From NCBI RefSeq assembly GCF_900564155.1, contig NZ_LS999839.1:3469097-3533096 (forward strand): 64,000 nt of DNA. The letters are read 5' to 3'. The DNA comes from Pedobacter schmidteae. GTDB lineage: Bacteria; Bacteroidota; Bacteroidia; Sphingobacteriales; Sphingobacteriaceae. Position numbers and translations under genes: made by a program. Below, in pieces: positions 43,323-52,600 of the stretch (within the stretch, counting starts at the first letter, position 1; every line of letters starts with the position of its first letter). The notes under the pieces are model-generated. The model was given only the letters and a program-made list of their open reading frames with translations, made no database searches and was not told the origin of the DNA.

Positions 43323-44480
43323 ATGTCAACAGAAAAGCAGATCATACATATGGATCAGGATGCCTTTTTTGTATCCGTCGAAATAAAAAAAGATACATCG
43401 CTGGTCGGTAAGCCCGTAATTATTGGCGGTACTTCCGATCGGGGCGTAGTCACCTCCTGTAGTTATGAGGCGCGTAAATTCGGTGTGCATTCGGCCATGT
43501 CTTCGCGCATGGCCAAAATGTTATGCCCACACGCTATCTTTATTAAAGGGAATATGGACGAGTATTCTAAAGCCTCACATGAAATTACTGACATCCTGAA
43601 GGAGCGTGTACCACTAATTGAAAAGGCCAGTATTGACGAGCATTATATTGATATGACGGGCATGGATCGTTTTCACGGTACAAAGCAGTATGCCCATGAA
43701 TTGAGGGAGCTAGTGATCAGAGAAACAGGCTTACCCATATCCTTCGGACTTTCGGTTAATAAAACGGTTTCCAAAATGGCTACTAATGAATGTAAACCCA
43801 ATGGTGAACTGAACGTGATCTCAGCTAAAGTACGGTCCTTTCTCAATCCGCTGTCTATCCGGAAAATTCCTGGATTGGGCGAGAAGACCTTTGTGAAACT
43901 GAGTGATATGGGCATTAAAAAGATTTATACGTTGGCGCAAATCCATCCCGATCAGATGACCTGTTTGTTGGGGAAATCGGGTTTGTCATTGCTGCAAAAA
44001 GCACAGGGTATTGATTACAGTCCGGTTATTCCCTATACAGAGCAAAAATCCATCGGCACACAATGCACCTTTCATGCCGATTCGATAGATATCGAGATGA
44101 TCAACAATTTACTCATCGCCCAGGTGATGGATGTAGCGTATCAACTGAGAGAGAAAAAGAAACTGACCGCCTGCGTAACGGTAACCATTCGCTATGCCAA
44201 CTTTGAGACAGAAACGAAGCAGGTAGCCATCGGTTATACCTCGCTGGATACCGTGCTTATAGCCACAGCAAAAGATCTGTTTAAAAAAATGTACAACCGA
44301 AGGATGTTATTGCGGTTGATTGGAGTGCGGTTATCTAACCTGGTATCGGGATTTGAGCAGATCGATTTGTACAGCGAATCGCAGGAACAATACAGTCTGA
44401 TACAGGCTCTGGATAAAATCAGGAAGCGGTTTGGGCAGCAGGCGGTAACCAGGGCCGCGGTGATGGATATTAAATTGTAA
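43323..44480 (+). CDS. dinB: Y-family DNA polymerase (DinB/Pol IV-like)
   Basis: 385 residues. The palm starts with IIHMDQDAFFVSVE (catalytic Asp11) and has SIDEHYIDMTG (Asp105, Glu106). GLSVNKTVSKMATNECKPNG and IRKIPGLGEKTFVKLSDMGI are the thumb and helix-hairpin-helix parts, and the little finger spans about 245-340. A clamp-binding-like QIDLY lies at 346-350, not at the extreme C-terminus. It copies damaged DNA with low fidelity. The DnaE gene starts 4 bases after its stop, so the two are co-expressed, as in Bacteroidota mutagenesis cassettes. No ImuA-like gene is next to it, and no LexA/S24 regulator gene is seen nearby. Confidence 0.92.
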   Translation: MSTEKQIIHMDQDAFFVSVEIKKDTSLVGKPVIIGGTSDRGVVTSCSYEARKFGVHSAMSSRMAKMLCPHAIFIKGNMDEYSKASHEITDILKERVPLIEKASIDEHYIDMTGMDRFHGTKQYAHELRELVIRETGLPISFGLSVNKTVSKMATNECKPNGELNVISAKVRSFLNPLSIRKIPGLGEKTFVKLSDMGIKKIYTLAQIHPDQMTCLLGKSGLSLLQKAQGIDYSPVIPYTEQKSIGTQCTFHADSIDIEMINNLLIAQVMDVAYQLREKKKLTACVTVTIRYANFETETKQVAIGYTSLDTVLIATAKDLFKKMYNRRMLLRLIGVRLSNLVSGFEQIDLYSESQEQYSLIQALDKIRKRFGQQAVTRAAVMDIKL

Positions 44481-44484
44481 GTAC

Positions 44485-47430
44485 ATGTATCTCAATGTTC
44501 ATTCTCATTATAGCTTGCGCTATGGCGTGTTGTCCATCAAGTCATTGGTTGAAGTAGCAAAGGCCCATGGAATTACCCAAATGGTAATTACCGACATCAA
44601 TAATTCGACCGGGGTAATGGAATTCATGCGCGAATGCCGCAAACAAAAGATCAAACCCATTGGAGGCATGGAATTCCGTAGGCATAAAAAGTTGCTTTAC
44701 ATTGGTATCGCCCAAAATCGCGAGGGAATGAAGGAACTGAACGACTTTCTAAGTTACCATAATCTGGAACAAAAGGAATTGCCCGATGTGCCCCCCGCAT
44801 TTAAAAACGCTTATGTGATTTATCCCTTTGGGTATAAAAAAACACTTTCGGCTCATGAATACATCGGTGTACGTTTTGATGAATTGCATCAGTTTTACAA
44901 TAAGGAGCCCAGGAGCCCCGAAAAGCTGGTGGTGCTGCAGCCGGTATTTGTGGCCAGCAAAATCGGTTATCGCCTGCATGAGTACTTGCGGGGGATTGAT
45001 CTGAACACACTGATTACCATGGTGGATAAGGAAGACAAGTGTAAGGACACCGATATGTTTTTTAAACCCGGTGAGCTGGAGGCTAAATTTGCCAGATATG
45101 CTTTTATCCTGGACAATACTCGACAGCTAATGGACAGCTGTGTGATGGACTATCCGGAAGGTAAGGTCCAGCTGAACCGGCAAACCTTTACAGGTAACAA
45201 AAAAAATGACCAGCAGCTGCTGGAAAAGCTGGCAATAGATGGTCTTTTGTACCGCTATGGTCCTAAAAACCTGGAAGCTTTAAAAAGACTTAAAAGAGAG
45301 TTGAAAGTAATTGCTGAACTGAACTTTTGCGCTTATTTTTTGATTACCAACGACATTGTACAATATTCTATGCGCCGGGGATATTACCATGTGGGGCGTG
45401 GATCCGGCGCCAATAGCATCGTAGCTTATTGTCTGCGCATTACAGATGTAGACCCAATGGCCTTAGACTTATATTTTGAGCGTTTTTTAAATGTTGAGCG
45501 ATCAAGTCCGCCCGATTTTGATATCGACTACAGTTGGGACGAAAGGGCAGATGTGCAGGACTACATATTTAAACGCTATGGCAAGGAGTATACTGCCTTG
45601 TTGGGCACCATGTCGACTTTTAACGACCGTTCTATCATTCGTGAGATCGGCAAGGTGATGGGCTTGCCCAAATCAGAAATTGATGGTTTTACAGATCCGG
45701 CCCGAAAAGAGCAGAATCGCGACAATCCCACCTTTAAAAAAATTAGCGCCATTTATGAACTGATGAGCAAAATGCCCAATCAAAGGAGCATTCATGCCGG
45801 TGGGGTATTGATATCTGAGGAGCCGATTACCTATTATACGGCGTTAGACCTGCCACCAAAGGGGATGCCCACCGTACAATGGGACATGTATGAAGCGGAA
45901 GATATTGGCTACGATAAATATGATATCCTTTCGCAGCGTGGAATTGGTCACATCAGGGAGGCCGTGAAATTGGTGGAAGAAAACCAGGGAAAGACCATCG
46001 ATATTCACCAGGTAAAGCAATTTATGCAGGATGAGCACCTGAATACGCAGTTAAAAACGGGGAATACAATTGGTTGTTTTTATATTGAATCGCCTGCGAT
46101 GCGACAATTGTTAACGAAGCTGGCATGCGATAATTACCTAACGCTGGTGGCCGCTAGTTCAATCATTCGCCCCGGAGTGGCACAATCGGGTATGATGAAG
46201 ACTTATATTCAGAATTTCCACCAACCGGACAAAGTAAATTACCTGCATCCTGTAATGGAGGAGCAACTGAAGGAAACCTTTGGGGTAATGGTATACCAGG
46301 AAGATGTGATTAAGGTTTGTATCCATTATGGAGGTATGGACGGCACTGATGCCGATATTTTGCGTAGGGGAATGAGTGGTAAGTACCGGTCCAGGGTTGA
46401 GTTTGACCGCCTGGTAGAGAAGTTTCACAAAGGTTCAAAAGCTTTGGGACGACCGGTAAATGTCACCAATGAGGTATGGCGACAGGTGTCGAGCTTTGCA
46501 GGTTACAGCTTTTCCAAGGCGCATTCGGCCAGTTTTGCAGTAGAGAGCTACCAGAGCCTGTTTCTAAAAACCTATTATCCGATTGAATTTATGGTGGGGG
46601 TATTGAATAATTATGGTGGTTTTTACACACGTTGGTTGTATGTGCACGAATTGACAAGAGCGGGAGCCAGGGTGCACCTACCTTGTGTAAATCGTAGCCT
46701 TTCGGTGGTCTCGGTTGTAGGTAAGGATGCCTGGCTGGGCTTTGTAGGCATACAAGGTTTGGAAGGAAAGTTAATGGAATTGATCCCTGAAGAACGCAAG
46801 CAGAATGGCGATTTTGCAGATCTGGAAGATTTTTTAAGACGTACAGGGATTGTTTTGGAGCAGGCGGTGATTTTAATCCGCTGCGGTGCTTTACGTTTTA
46901 CGGGCAAAAGTAAAAAGGCCTTGTTGTGGGATGTGCATACCCTGCTTGGCCAGAAAGCGAAGCCCTCCGGTCATGCTGAGCTGTTTCAGCTGCCTGCTAA
47001 ACATTATGTGTTGCCCGATCTGGTCAACACAAAGTTGGAAGATGCTTACCATGAACTGGAACTGCTGGGTTTTCCTTTGAGCCTCTCTATGTTTGATTTG
47101 CTGAAAACCAGCTATCGTGGTGATGTCCGGGCTAAAAATTTGACCGCTTATGCGGGACAAACGGTACGGATGGTGGGACGGTACGTGTGCGAAAAGACAG
47201 TACGTGCCAAAAACAACAAGAAAATGTGGTTTGGTACTTTTTTAGATGCTGACGGCATATTTTTTGATACTACCCACTTTGCCAACAATACACCTGTTTA
47301 TCCTTTCAGAGGTACAGGTTGTTATTTAATTTTGGGCAAGGTGGTGATGGATTTCGGTTTTCCGAGCGTTGAGGTGTTAAAGTTTGCCAAACTGGAGATC
47401 CAGGGAAATCCGGTAATGGATTCAGCTTAG
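44485..47430 (+). CDS. dnaE: DNA polymerase III alpha-subunit-like (DnaE, mutagenesis type)
   Basis: 981 residues, shorter than the replicative DnaE (about 1150-1450). The N-terminal PHP domain starts NVHSHYSLRYG; Tyr13 replaces the usual acidic residue and Ile38 replaces the histidine of the TDH motif, so the metal site is probably dead. The polymerase core has GRGSGANSIVAY, PDFDIDY with Asp344 and Asp346, and KYDILSQRGIGHI with Asp480 as third catalytic Asp. RRGMSGKYRSR and AGYSFSKAHSASFAVESYQS mark the fingers. An HhH part and a short OB-like end follow. Together with the adjacent Y-family polymerase it should carry out error-prone synthesis after damage, rather than main replication. Confidence 0.9.
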   Translation: MYLNVHSHYSLRYGVLSIKSLVEVAKAHGITQMVITDINNSTGVMEFMRECRKQKIKPIGGMEFRRHKKLLYIGIAQNREGMKELNDFLSYHNLEQKELPDVPPAFKNAYVIYPFGYKKTLSAHEYIGVRFDELHQFYNKEPRSPEKLVVLQPVFVASKIGYRLHEYLRGIDLNTLITMVDKEDKCKDTDMFFKPGELEAKFARYAFILDNTRQLMDSCVMDYPEGKVQLNRQTFTGNKKNDQQLLEKLAIDGLLYRYGPKNLEALKRLKRELKVIAELNFCAYFLITNDIVQYSMRRGYYHVGRGSGANSIVAYCLRITDVDPMALDLYFERFLNVERSSPPDFDIDYSWDERADVQDYIFKRYGKEYTALLGTMSTFNDRSIIREIGKVMGLPKSEIDGFTDPARKEQNRDNPTFKKISAIYELMSKMPNQRSIHAGGVLISEEPITYYTALDLPPKGMPTVQWDMYEAEDIGYDKYDILSQRGIGHIREAVKLVEENQGKTIDIHQVKQFMQDEHLNTQLKTGNTIGCFYIESPAMRQLLTKLACDNYLTLVAASSIIRPGVAQSGMMKTYIQNFHQPDKVNYLHPVMEEQLKETFGVMVYQEDVIKVCIHYGGMDGTDADILRRGMSGKYRSRVEFDRLVEKFHKGSKALGRPVNVTNEVWRQVSSFAGYSFSKAHSASFAVESYQSLFLKTYYPIEFMVGVLNNYGGFYTRWLYVHELTRAGARVHLPCVNRSLSVVSVVGKDAWLGFVGIQGLEGKLMELIPEERKQNGDFADLEDFLRRTGIVLEQAVILIRCGALRFTGKSKKALLWDVHTLLGQKAKPSGHAELFQLPAKHYVLPDLVNTKLEDAYHELELLGFPLSLSMFDLLKTSYRGDVRAKNLTAYAGQTVRMVGRYVCEKTVRAKNNKKMWFGTFLDADGIFFDTTHFANNTPVYPFRGTGCYLILGKVVMDFGFPSVEVLKFAKLEIQGNPVMDSA

Positions 47431-47468
47431 GAGGGATGGGCCCAGGTTTAGTGTAAATAGGTACATAA

Positions 47469-47497
47469 CAGGTACCTCATACCCACCTCACAGGTAC
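47469..47497 (-). repeat. Dispersed GGTA-rich repeat, copy B
   Basis: The reverse complement of this block matches 1767-1796 at about 27 of 30 positions. The surrounding 47455-47570 is also rich in GGTAC and TACC words (for example GGTACAT, GGTACCT and GATAGGTACG). It lies between dnaE and the locus 2 sigma factor gene. Confidence 0.5.
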
Positions 47498-47595
47498 ATG
47501 GGAGGTGTAAATGACCTTGCAGGTAGGGCTTATGTAGCTGTCCTGTACCAGATAGGTACGGGAAATAAATTAATAAACCTTTATCGCCCAGATAT

Positions 47596-47603
47596 TAAAT
47601 TTG
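47596..47603 (+). promoter_or_regulatory. Candidate -7 box of the locus 2 sigma/anti-sigma transcript
   Basis: TAAATTTG fully matches TAnnTTTG and ends 29 bases before the ATG at 47633. No clear TTTG at -33 was found. Confidence 0.45.
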
Positions 47604-47632
47604 TATAAATTTACATTAGGGGAATCAAATTG

Positions 47633-48205
47633 ATGGCTGCATATGACTCATTTTCTGATGTTGAACTGACCGAGCTTTTAAGTGCTGGAGACAATGCTGC
47701 GTTTACCGAAATTTATAGGCGTTATCATGCGGCTTTATATGTACATGTTTTTAATAAGCTGCGCAACAGGGAAGAGGGAAGAGACATGGTGCATGATCTG
47801 TTTGCCAGTTTATGGAAAAATCGTAGCCAACTGCAGTTGAAAACTACTTTATCAGCCTATCTGTATACAGCTCTGCGCTATAAGATTTTTGATTTTATTT
47901 CACGTAAGGACGTGGCCTCAAAATACATTGAGGTGATTGGGAAGTTTGTGGAAAAAGGCGATTATATTACCGATCATCAGGTGAGGGAAAAGGAGCTCGC
48001 CGCCCTGATTGAAAGAGAGATTGCAGCGCTTCCGCAAAAGATGCGGGAAATTTTTGAGCTGAGCCGCAAGGGCTATCTTTCTCATAAAGAAATCGCTGAA
48101 AAATTGAACCTTTCGGAGAAAACTGTGAAAAAGCAGGTAAATAACTCATTAAAGGTACTTCGGGCCAAGCTGGGTTCGGCCATTTTTACGGCCTTTATCC
48201 TTTAA
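47633..48205 (+). CDS. ECF RNA polymerase sigma factor (locus 2)
   Basis: 190 residues from the ATG at 47633; a TTG directly before it is in frame but less likely. Region 2 includes AAFTEIYRRYHAALYVHVFNKLRN and EEGRDMVHDLFASLWKNR. Region 4 is ALPQKMREIFELSRKGYLSHKEIAEKLNLSEKTVKKQVNNSLKVLRAKLG, followed by a hydrophobic end (SAIFTAFIL). It is more like the locus 3 factor than the locus 1 factor, sharing PQKMREIFELSR with its PKKMREVFELSR. It is followed 106 bases later by its FecR gene. The expected role is to switch on the susCD genes of locus 2 after a signal from SusC through FecR. Confidence 0.92.
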   Translation: MAAYDSFSDVELTELLSAGDNAAFTEIYRRYHAALYVHVFNKLRNREEGRDMVHDLFASLWKNRSQLQLKTTLSAYLYTALRYKIFDFISRKDVASKYIEVIGKFVEKGDYITDHQVREKELAALIEREIAALPQKMREIFELSRKGYLSHKEIAEKLNLSEKTVKKQVNNSLKVLRAKLGSAIFTAFIL

Positions 48206-48311
48206 AAAACGGGCCGACCAAAAAATATTTTATTTTTTTTCATTTTTATCTACGCCCAAAGGCCGCATTGGCCGACTCTAGTTGTAAATAAACGGAAAAG
48301 GCTTGGTACCA

Positions 48312-49463
48312 ATGGAACATCAGGAAATCATTTCAATATTAAATCGCTATAAAACAGGGGACTGTAGCAAAGAAGAATTGGCATTGCTGGAAAGTTGGTA
48401 CCTGCAACATGATGAAAATGCGATAAAGGAACTGAGTGCCGAGGAATTTGGTAACGACCTGTTGTTGATTGCCGAGGGGCTTCCCTTGCAGTCGCACCCT
48501 CCCGTAAGCCGCAAATGGAATAACAATTTGTTTCGACGCCAGGTAGGTATCGCAGCGGCGATATTACTGATTGCAGGTATGGCTCTGTTGTTTTTTGCAA
48601 ATGGTGGCGTGCTGAGCGGCTTGTTTGATAGATCTGGTTATGCAAATGACCTGCCGCCAGGAAAAAATAAAGCTGTGCTTACTCTAGCCAATGGCAAACG
48701 CATTAATTTGAGTGATGCGAAAAATGGGATTGTGATAGATGCATCGATCCTGGCTTATAATGATGGCACTCAAATTCAGACCGGTTCAGAAAATGGCGGC
48801 GAAAAGAACGATGAGCTGCAGGCCAGTACACCTGCCGGAGGTACTTATCAGGTTATGTTAGCCGATGGTACTAAAGTATGGATGAATTCGGAAACAGTCC
48901 TGAAATTTCCGCAGTCGTTTACCGGAAAGGAACGAAGGGTGGAACTGATTGGGGAAGCTTATTTTGAAGTTGCGAAAAGTAAAACATATCCCTTTATTGT
49001 AAAAAGTAGACAACAGGAGGTAACAGTATTGGGTACACATTTTAATATCAGTGCCTACGAAAATGACCGATTTACCAAAACTACTTTGCTGGAAGGGGCT
49101 GTTTCGGTAATGCTTAACGATTTGCAAAAGCGTAAGAATAATTCGGGCTTTGCCTTACTGAGTCCGGGGAAACAGGCTTTGAGCACAGCCAATACACTTC
49201 AGGTGAAGGAGACAGATGTAGAGGAAGCCGTATCCTGGAAAAATGGCTATTTCAGGTTCAATGATGAGAAGCTGCAGAGTGTGATGCAGAAAATTGCCCG
49301 CTGGTATGACATCGAAGTGGTTTATAAGGATCAGCCTACGCAAGAAGGCTTTACCGGTACCATTTCGCGGACTTCCAACATTAGTGATGTGCTGGATATG
49401 CTGGAAAGAACCAAAACTGTTCATTTTGAAATTGAAGGAAGGAGGGTAACGGTAATGAATTAA
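48312..49463 (+). CDS. FecR family anti-sigma factor (locus 2)
   Basis: 383 residues from the ATG at 48312, with an in-frame TTG at 48303. A cytoplasmic part (about 1-75) is followed by a transmembrane helix (about 77-97, VGIAAAILLIAGMALLFFA). The periplasmic part starts LPPGKNKAVLTLANGKRINLSD and has the FecR core (GGTYQVMLADGTKVWMNSETVLKFP, GEAYFEVAKSKTYPFIVKSRQQEVTVLGTHFN). It ends with a DUF4974-type domain (MQKIARWYDIEVVYKDQ through HFEIEGRRVTVMN). It is a close paralogue of the locus 1 protein. A stem-loop follows and separates it from susC. Confidence 0.92.
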   Translation: MEHQEIISILNRYKTGDCSKEELALLESWYLQHDENAIKELSAEEFGNDLLLIAEGLPLQSHPPVSRKWNNNLFRRQVGIAAAILLIAGMALLFFANGGVLSGLFDRSGYANDLPPGKNKAVLTLANGKRINLSDAKNGIVIDASILAYNDGTQIQTGSENGGEKNDELQASTPAGGTYQVMLADGTKVWMNSETVLKFPQSFTGKERRVELIGEAYFEVAKSKTYPFIVKSRQQEVTVLGTHFNISAYENDRFTKTTLLEGAVSVMLNDLQKRKNNSGFALLSPGKQALSTANTLQVKETDVEEAVSWKNGYFRFNDEKLQSVMQKIARWYDIEVVYKDQPTQEGFTGTISRTSNISDVLDMLERTKTVHFEIEGRRVTVMN

Positions 49464-49488
49464 ACCTTTACTGGCAAACCCTTAAAAA

Positions 49489-49518
49489 GGTTATCCCGGC
49501 CTAGGAACCAGGATAACC
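49489..49518 (+). terminator. Stem-loop between fecR and susC (locus 2)
   Basis: GGTTATCCCGG (49489-49499) pairs with CCAGGATAACC (49508-49518) with one mismatch around an eight-base loop. No T-run follows, so termination would be weak or factor-assisted. It takes the same place as the locus 1 terminator. Confidence 0.5.
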
Positions 49519-49523
49519 AAATG

Positions 49524-49619
49524 AGTGGTTTACATGAATAATTTTAAAATATCAACTAAGCGACAAGCCCCAGCATCTTCGAAAATGAAGGCTTACCGTT
49601 TTTAAACCATCCTAAACAA
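49524..49619 (+). promoter_or_regulatory. Conserved promoter/leader of susC, locus 2
   Basis: GGTTTACATGAATAAT, eight bases, then ATCAACTAAG (49551-49560) align with the locus 1 leader. The CATCTTCGAAAATGAAG block and a mini-ORF at 49585-49605 follow at nearly the same spacing (34 against 35 bases from ATCAACTAAG to the mini-ORF ATG). Promoter activity is inferred. Confidence 0.55.
49585..49605 (+). other. Six-codon leader mini-ORF upstream of susC (locus 2)
   Basis: It reads M-K-A-Y-R-F then TAA, with the stop 14 bases before the susC ATG at 49620. Length and both spacings equal those of locus 1, although codons 3-6 differ. Confidence 0.35.
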
Positions 49620-52600
49620 ATGTACAATTTTTACACAAAAAGATTGATACAGCTTTTATGCTGTATTTCTAGAATTCAACTGGCTACGAGGCTGGCGATC
49701 AGTCCGGTAGTTGTAACCAGGAAAAAAGAATGGATTATGCGAGTTAATTTGACCACTTTACTCTTAATCACCGTTATCCTGCAGGTTAGTGCCGGGAGTT
49801 ATGCACAGAAAGTAACCCTGTTTGAAAAAAATGCACCCATTAAACAGGTGCTTGATAAGATAAGAACGCAGACGGGGTATGATTTTCTGTTTACCACCAG
49901 CAACCTCAGAAATGCAAAACCTGTAAGCATACAGGTTAAAAATGCCGAACTGAAAATAGTGTTGGAGCAGGTTTTTGATGGACAGCCCTTTGATTATTCG
50001 GTATCCAAAAACGCGGTCGTGATTTCAAAAAAGGAGCCTTCCTTTCTTGATAAAATCACTCGGGTTTTTTCAGCTATTGACGTTCGTGGTATTGTCCTTG
50101 ATGAAAATGGAAAAGCAATGCCGGGAGTTAGTATCAAGGTAAAGGACGATTCCGGGAGGTCTGCTATTTCAGATACACAAGGTAAATTTAATATTTCAGT
50201 ACCTGATCATGCCATACTGATTTTTTCTTACGTGGGCTATGAAAGCAGAGCCATTCCTGCTCAGCAAATAATGACCGTAACTATGCAGCAGAGCCAGAAT
50301 AAATTGGAAGAAACTGTGGTTGTGGGATATGGTACTATGAAAAGAAAAGACCTGACAGGTTCGGTTTCCTCGGTCAAAATTGCGGAGGTTAAAGATGTGC
50401 CTTTTATGAGTGTAGATGATGCGCTTTCAGGTAAAGCTTCAGGAGTTCAGGTGGTTAAAGCTGATGGATCCCCTGGTGGCGCGGTAAGAATACGGATCAG
50501 GGGCGGCTCATCTCTATTAGGTACCAATGATCCTCTGTATGTAATTGACGGGATACCAACAATAGTGAGCAATAATTTTATAAATGCGCAGTCGGATATT
50601 GTTAATCCAATAGAATCTACCAATTATGGTGAAGATCCTAATAACAGTGTTTCTGGTGCCTTTTCACGCGGATTAAACAACCTGGCCGGATTGAATATTT
50701 CAGATATTGAATCTATAGATATCCTTAAAGATGCTTCAGCGACTGCAATTTATGGTTCAAAAGCAGCAAATGGTGTAGTGATCATTACGACAAAAAAAGG
50801 CAGGCAAAATTCCAAACCACAATTAAGTGTTAACTATTATACGGGAATAAATACCCCAAATAAAGAAAAAGTACTTAATGCAGATCAATACAAATCAGTT
50901 TTAAAAGAAGCGGCAACAACATTTATTGCAGAGCGAAAAAGATTGAATTTGCCACTTACCACCAGTGCTTCGAAACAAGCTTTGAGCATCATAAACGATC
51001 CCTCTTTTTTTGGTAATGCAAATACTGATTGGGTGGATCTGGTTTTGAGAAATGGCTACACCCATAATGCTGATGTTTCCATAAGTGGAGGAGGGAAAGG
51101 GTCGCGCTATTATACGTCGTTAAACTATACTGATCAGAAGGGTACGGTTATAGGTTCAGATTTCAACAGGTTATCCGGAAAGATGAATTTGGATAATGAG
51201 GTGACCAGCCGTTTAAAATTGATCGCCAATTTAAATTATGGATTTACCAAAACGAATATTACCAGCGGAGCTTATGCACAAGCCTTAACTGCAGCCCCCA
51301 CATTTCCTGCTTATGATGAAGACGGTTCTTTTGCTAAGCTGGGCATATTAAGTACTGATTATAATGGATATCAGAATCCGATGGCGGTAGCATCAACTAC
51401 CAACCGTGGAAAAAATTATACCTTGATGGGCTCCCTTTCGGCCGAGTACGATATCCTGAAAGATCTAAAATTTAAAAGTACTTTTTCTGCTAATTACAGT
51501 AATTACAACCAGTTAAATTATACTCCGAGTTATGTAGATATTGGTGGTTTTTATGGTAGGGAAAGTTCTGGCGGTGGATTAGGTTCACAATCCACTTCCA
51601 ATAGTTTGAGTACTTTTATTGAAAACACACTGACCTGGAATAAAACGTTTAATAACGATCATCGATTAAATGTGCTGGCAGGAACAGCATGGGAAAAGAA
51701 CCGGATGGATTTCTTTTCGGCCACTGGCAGAGGCTTCCCGGATGACGACTTTTTGAATAACCTCAGTTCGGCCGCAACCCCTGTAAGTGTTAAAGGAGCT
51801 AATCCATCCGGACAAAGTTCATTATTGTCATTTTATGTCCGGGCAAATTATGTATTCAAAGATAAATACTTATTAACCTTTACCGGAAGATCTGATGCTT
51901 CTTCAAAATTCAGTCCGGGCAATCAGGTTGGTTATTTTCCTTCCGGAGCCGTTGCATGGCGTATTTCTGAGGAGAATTTCCTTAAGGATGTGAAATGGAT
52001 TGATGAAATCAAACTCCGCGCAAGTGCTGGTAATACCGGAACTCAGAGTATTGGTGATAATTTGTGGCGTACGTTTTATACACCTGATGCTTATGCCGGG
52101 TTGAACGCACTGTTGCCTACTCAGCTTGGTAATGCAAACATGAAATGGGAATCCACTACGCAGCAGGATCTTGGATTAGACTTTAGCTTATTTAAGGGCA
52201 GGTTAGGTGGTACTTTGGGGTATTACAATAAGATAACCGATGGGGCATTATTAAACATTACGCCAGCCCCAAGTTCTTCCTATTCCAGTGTAATTTACAA
52301 CATTGCAAAAATACGGAACCGCGGATTGGAGATGGAATTACAAGGTGATTTTGTTCGCGGCAAACGGTTCAGCTGGAATGGGGCAATTAATATTTCCCGA
52401 AATATATCGAAGGTATTAAATATTGATGGAGGGCCTTTTTCTGTCGTCAATAACCGCAATGCCTTAAATCTGGGTACAAGTATTGTTCAGGAAGGCGAAT
52501 CTTTAGGCTTACTATACGGGATGGTTTCGGCTGGTGTTATTCGTACGCAAGAACAGTTAGATGCCTATAAAGCAGCGTTTAAAGGGTACAGATCTTTCCA

